Of a stretch of 64,000 nt of DNA, positions 61,947-64,000 are shown one piece after another; positions within the stretch are counted from its first letter, which is position 1; every line of letters begins with the position of its first letter. The stretch comes from CAZSLO01 sp964608025 (GTDB taxonomy: Bacteria; Chloroflexota; Dehalococcoidia; Lucifugimonadales; CAJWER01). The notes beneath the pieces are model-generated. The model was not told the DNA's origin and did no database searches. It saw nothing but the letters and a program-made list of their open reading frames with translations. The stretch lies in NCBI GenBank assembly GCA_964608025.1, contig CAZSLO010000001.1, positions 1-64,000 on the forward strand. The letters run 5' to 3'. The position numbers and the translations under genes are program-made.

Positions 61947-62240
61947 TTAGACAATTTCGCTAACTATGTATTCGCCATCTGTCCAAGTTGGTTCGCATGT
62001 TAAATGCTCCATCATACTTAGAAATTGTTCGTGTTGTTCAGGTCGACTGGCGTTCTCACGATATTTTTCTTTGTTTTCAACTACTGCCACTCCAATCCAG
62101 TCCGATTTGGTTTCATCCGGTTTTAATACGAACCATGCCACGCCTCCATCCGGTATATTTTGACTATTTAGTATTGATAGGAGGTCGTCTTCATGCCCAG
62201 GCTTTACACTTAAATTAAATATTGTTCCGTACATATACAC
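61947..62240 (-). CDS. Antibiotic biosynthesis monooxygenase-like (ABM) domain protein
   Basis: A 97-residue protein with the dimeric alpha+beta barrel layout: strand MYGTIFNLSVKPGHEDDLLSIL, a helix, VAWFVLKPDETKSDWIGVAVVENKEKYRENA and FLSMMEHLT near the end. These pairs fit the ABM/EthD-like fold. Such proteins range from monooxygenases to haem-binding or purely structural members. Start ATG 62240. Activity unknown. Confidence 0.65.
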   Translation of the reverse strand: MYMYGTIFNLSVKPGHEDDLLSILNSQNIPDGGVAWFVLKPDETKSDWIGVAVVENKEKYRENASRPEQHEQFLSMMEHLTCEPTWTDGEYIVSEIV

Positions 62241-62445
62241 TCCCTATCGGTAACTATTTTAGTTTTGTATTTTATTGTCTGTCCTAATATGGGGCCAGTG
62301 GGTGGATTATAATCCAAGATGGCAATTGGGGTTTAGTATTTCAAAGGTTTATTACAGTACTACTCCAGGAACTTGGGGGTAGAGCGATAACTATGTGTGC
62401 TGCCTGATGTTGGGGCTACATAGACTCTAGGGGAATGCTACAGGG

Positions 62446-63219
62446 CTAGCAGAATCTAATATCTAGTTCGCAGGCACGCTTCTTGTCAGCGATGGCATTG
62501 GTTTTCTGTCCTAGTTCGTCGTACAAAATACCTCTGGAGTGGTAGGCCATTGCATTCTGGGGATCGATACGGATAGTTTCGCTGTAGTCCTGTATTGCCT
62601 TATCGTAATGTTCTAAGTGGCGGTAGGTAACAGCTCTACTGTAGTAGGCCTTTGTATACTGGGGATCGAGACGTATGGCTTCATCGAAGTCCTGTATGGC
62701 AAGCTCGGATAGGCCTAGAACATTGTACGAAACACCCCTGTTGTAATAGGCTTTTGTATACTGGGGATCGAGACGGATGGCTTCATCGAAGTCCTGTACG
62801 GCAAGATCGGATTCACCTAGAACATTGTACGAAATACCCCTACCAAGGTATGTATTTGGTTGGGGATCGAAGCGGATAGCTTCGGTATAGTCTTGCACCG
62901 ACTTATCGTACTGGCCTATGTGGGAATATGTCAGACCCCTATTGTAGTACGCCTTTGCATACTGGGGATCGAGGCGTATAGCCTCGTTGTAATTAGCTAT
63001 AGCTTTTTGATATTCACCTTTCATTGAGTCCTTATAGGCTTTCTCCATATATTGTTGTGATGTCAGGCTAGAGAGGGTATTGGAAGATGGAGTAGCTGTG
63101 GACGGGATTTGAGTGGGTTCAGGTGTGGAAGTTGGAGTCTTGGCAGAGGTGTCACACGCTGTTGTTATCAAGGCAAGCAGTAGGGACGCTAGTATTATCT
63201 GTCTAATAAAAGAGGCCAT
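62446..63219 (-). CDS. TPR-repeat lipoprotein
   Basis: A 257-residue lipoprotein (LITTACD near residue 22) with a Thr/Pro/Ser-rich spacer and six tetratricopeptide repeats of 34 residues (for example YQKAIANYNEAIRLDPQYAK, DLAVQDFDEAIRLDPQYTK). TPRs mediate protein-protein contact. Two repeats are almost identical at DNA level (62649-62852), pointing to recent tandem duplication. The stop is preceded by a Cys-ending CELDIRFC. The start is ATG 63219; a hairpin is upstream. Confidence 0.82.
   Translation of the reverse strand: MASFIRQIILASLLLALITTACDTSAKTPTSTPEPTQIPSTATPSSNTLSSLTSQQYMEKAYKDSMKGEYQKAIANYNEAIRLDPQYAKAYYNRGLTYSHIGQYDKSVQDYTEAIRFDPQPNTYLGRGISYNVLGESDLAVQDFDEAIRLDPQYTKAYYNRGVSYNVLGLSELAIQDFDEAIRLDPQYTKAYYSRAVTYRHLEHYDKAIQDYSETIRIDPQNAMAYHSRGILYDELGQKTNAIADKKRACELDIRFC
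62649..62852. repeat. Near-identical 102-bp tandem repeat within the TPR gene
   Basis: Units 62649-62750 and 62751-62852 each encode one TPR and share long identical stretches, for example around the tactggggatcgagacg and catcgaagtcctgta segments. The adjacent outer repeats are similar but more diverged. Slippage or unequal recombination is the likely origin. Confidence 0.75.
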
Positions 63220-63249
63220 TTGGTGAATTATAAGTCAGTCTGTCAATAA

Positions 63250-63276
63250 AGAGGCCTTTTAAGTTAAAAGGCCTCT
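63250..63276 (-). terminator. Hairpin upstream of the TPR gene
   Basis: Perfect 11-bp inverted repeat AGAGGCCTTTT/AAAAGGCCTCT with loop AAGTT. On the minus strand it is followed by TTTATT, on the plus strand by no T-run. It lies upstream of the TPR start, so it may be a terminator of leftward transcription from outside or an attenuator-like leader element. Confidence 0.4.
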
Positions 63277-63594
63277 CAGGGCTTCACTTACTAATAAACA
63301 TATAGCCTTAAGACTTATCTTTTCAACAACCGCTTTGTTGCGAAACAAATCCGACCCACCTATTTATTCACCGTGGTCACTAATTTAAGTAAACCCATTT
63401 TGATTATCATTATTGTTGGGCATTAGTTTTCTATAACAATGAGTAGCTAGATAAAAGGATTTAAATGGTTTTCGTATAATCCAGAGACTTTAAATGCGGT
63501 TGTCGTATCATCGATGACGTTTCTGATATCGAAATGATAAACTCGTAGGTATTGCAGAAAGCTACCTGCAGAAATTGAAAGGATGGTGTAGGCA
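63277..63594 (+). other. Leader region of the binding-protein gene, no gene seen
   Basis: About 320 AT-rich bases. A perfect TATAAT at 63475-63480 lacks a recognisable -35; it would give a leader of about 108 bases before ATG 63595. A small hairpin CAACAA/TTGTTG lies near 63325. No open frame with a ribosome-binding site. Confidence 0.45.
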
Positions 63595-64000
63595 ATGAAA
63601 CTATCGAAGTCGGTTGTTTTGTTAATGTTGACAATAGTTTTGGTCTGTCTGGCAATCTCATGTGGAGGTGGAGGCCAGTCGGTGAAAATTGGACTTTTGA
63701 GCCCCCAGACTGGACCGATTTCACAGTACGCTCCCGGGTTCGAGGATGCGGGTAAGATAGCTATATCGGAACTCAACGTCACTCATGACGGAGATTTCGT
63801 GTTTGAACTAATTGTTATTGACTCTGGCTGTGATGGTACGCAAGCAGCAACAGGTGCCCAAACGCTTATTGACAGCGGCGTGTCTGCAATAGTGGGAGCT
63901 GCCTGTTCGGGTGCGACGCTTGGTGCAATCGCGGTTGCTGCTCCAGCGGGAGTCCCGATGATATCTTACGCCAGTACCGGTCCTGCAATTACCACTGCAG
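63595..64000 (+). CDS. Branched-chain amino-acid-type ABC substrate-binding protein (5' part)
   Basis: The first 135 residues of a Leu/Ile/Val-binding-type periplasmic protein; the rest lies past the window's end. A lipoprotein signal (SVVLLMLTIVLVCLAISC) is followed by GGGGQSVKIGLLSPQTGPISQYAPGFEDAG, the family's first strand, and IDSGVSAIVGAACSGATLGAIAVA. These residues bind a small amino acid or amide-like ligand in type I binding proteins. Start ATG 63595. Transporter partners would lie downstream. Confidence 0.86.
   Translation, partial: MKLSKSVVLLMLTIVLVCLAISCGGGGQSVKIGLLSPQTGPISQYAPGFEDAGKIAISELNVTHDGDFVFELIVIDSGCDGTQAATGAQTLIDSGVSAIVGAACSGATLGAIAVAAPAGVPMISYASTGPAITTA

Noticed and set aside
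1..64000. CRISPR array, insertion sequences, prophage or integrase genes
   Set aside because: I saw no regularly spaced repeats, transposase motifs or phage structural genes in the window.

Overview
The window is a continuous bacterial chromosome segment: tightly packed genes of moderate GC (judged by eye), many GTG/TTG starts, no insertion sequences and no CRISPR array. The gene set (cytosolic reductive-dehalogenase-like Fe-S protein, enolase-superfamily dehydratase, malonyl-CoA synthetase beside an AtzG/amidase pair, BNR sialidase and Gfo/Idh genes, HerA-NurA, Ni-SOD) suggests a Chloroflexota bacterium, probably a marine SAR202/Dehalococcoidia relative. That placement is inference from gene content only.

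1-10.6 kb: clpC (cut by the window edge), holA, a DUF1232 membrane protein and an M24 peptidase, then a same-strand run of malonyl-CoA-synthetase-like ligase, AtzG-like protein, amidase and S9 peptidase. 10.6-19.8 kb (minus strand): MocA-like nucleotidyltransferase, XdhC, then a tight block herA / HAS-barrel protein / nurA / unknown / selB, with hemW upstream. 20-28.4 kb: tRNA-Leu(UAG), aldo/keto reductase, galactonate-dehydratase-like enolase, rsmG, a flippase-like membrane protein, the RdhA/QueG-like protein, ilvD and a P-loop kinase. 28.6-33.6 kb: def-cca-secD-secF operon with a good promoter. 33.9-39.4 kb: C45 Ntn-hydrolase, a promoter-to-terminator candidate ncRNA, mutL with its endonuclease motifs, Ser/Thr dehydratase, pyrD. 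39.5-48.4 kb: unknowns, a glycosidase-like protein, Ni-SOD, a cupin, a PanE-family reductase, a peroxiredoxin, trmI, a MidA-family methyltransferase and citrate synthase. 48.7-53 kb: rex and a four-gene His/Cys-rich membrane and exported protein cluster. 53-64 kb: IscA-fold protein, tyrosine phosphatase, sugar and sialidase genes with a sialidase remnant, a hidden 43-aa basic ORF, an orphan ABC permease, a TPR lipoprotein and the start of a branched-chain amino-acid-type binding protein.

The strongest single finding is at 44282-44797. A peroxiredoxin reading frame is interrupted by an in-frame TGA (44414-44416) exactly where the peroxidatic cysteine belongs, and a perfect 10-bp hairpin with G at loop position 2 follows at SECIS spacing. 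With selB at 16659-18521 in the same window, this reads as a selenocysteine peroxiredoxin that conventional gene calling truncates. The other candidates for something undescribed are the 49.5-52.9 kb metal-binding cluster, the HerA/NurA/HAS-barrel/unknown block joined to selB, and the structured ncRNA at 35.07-35.21 kb.
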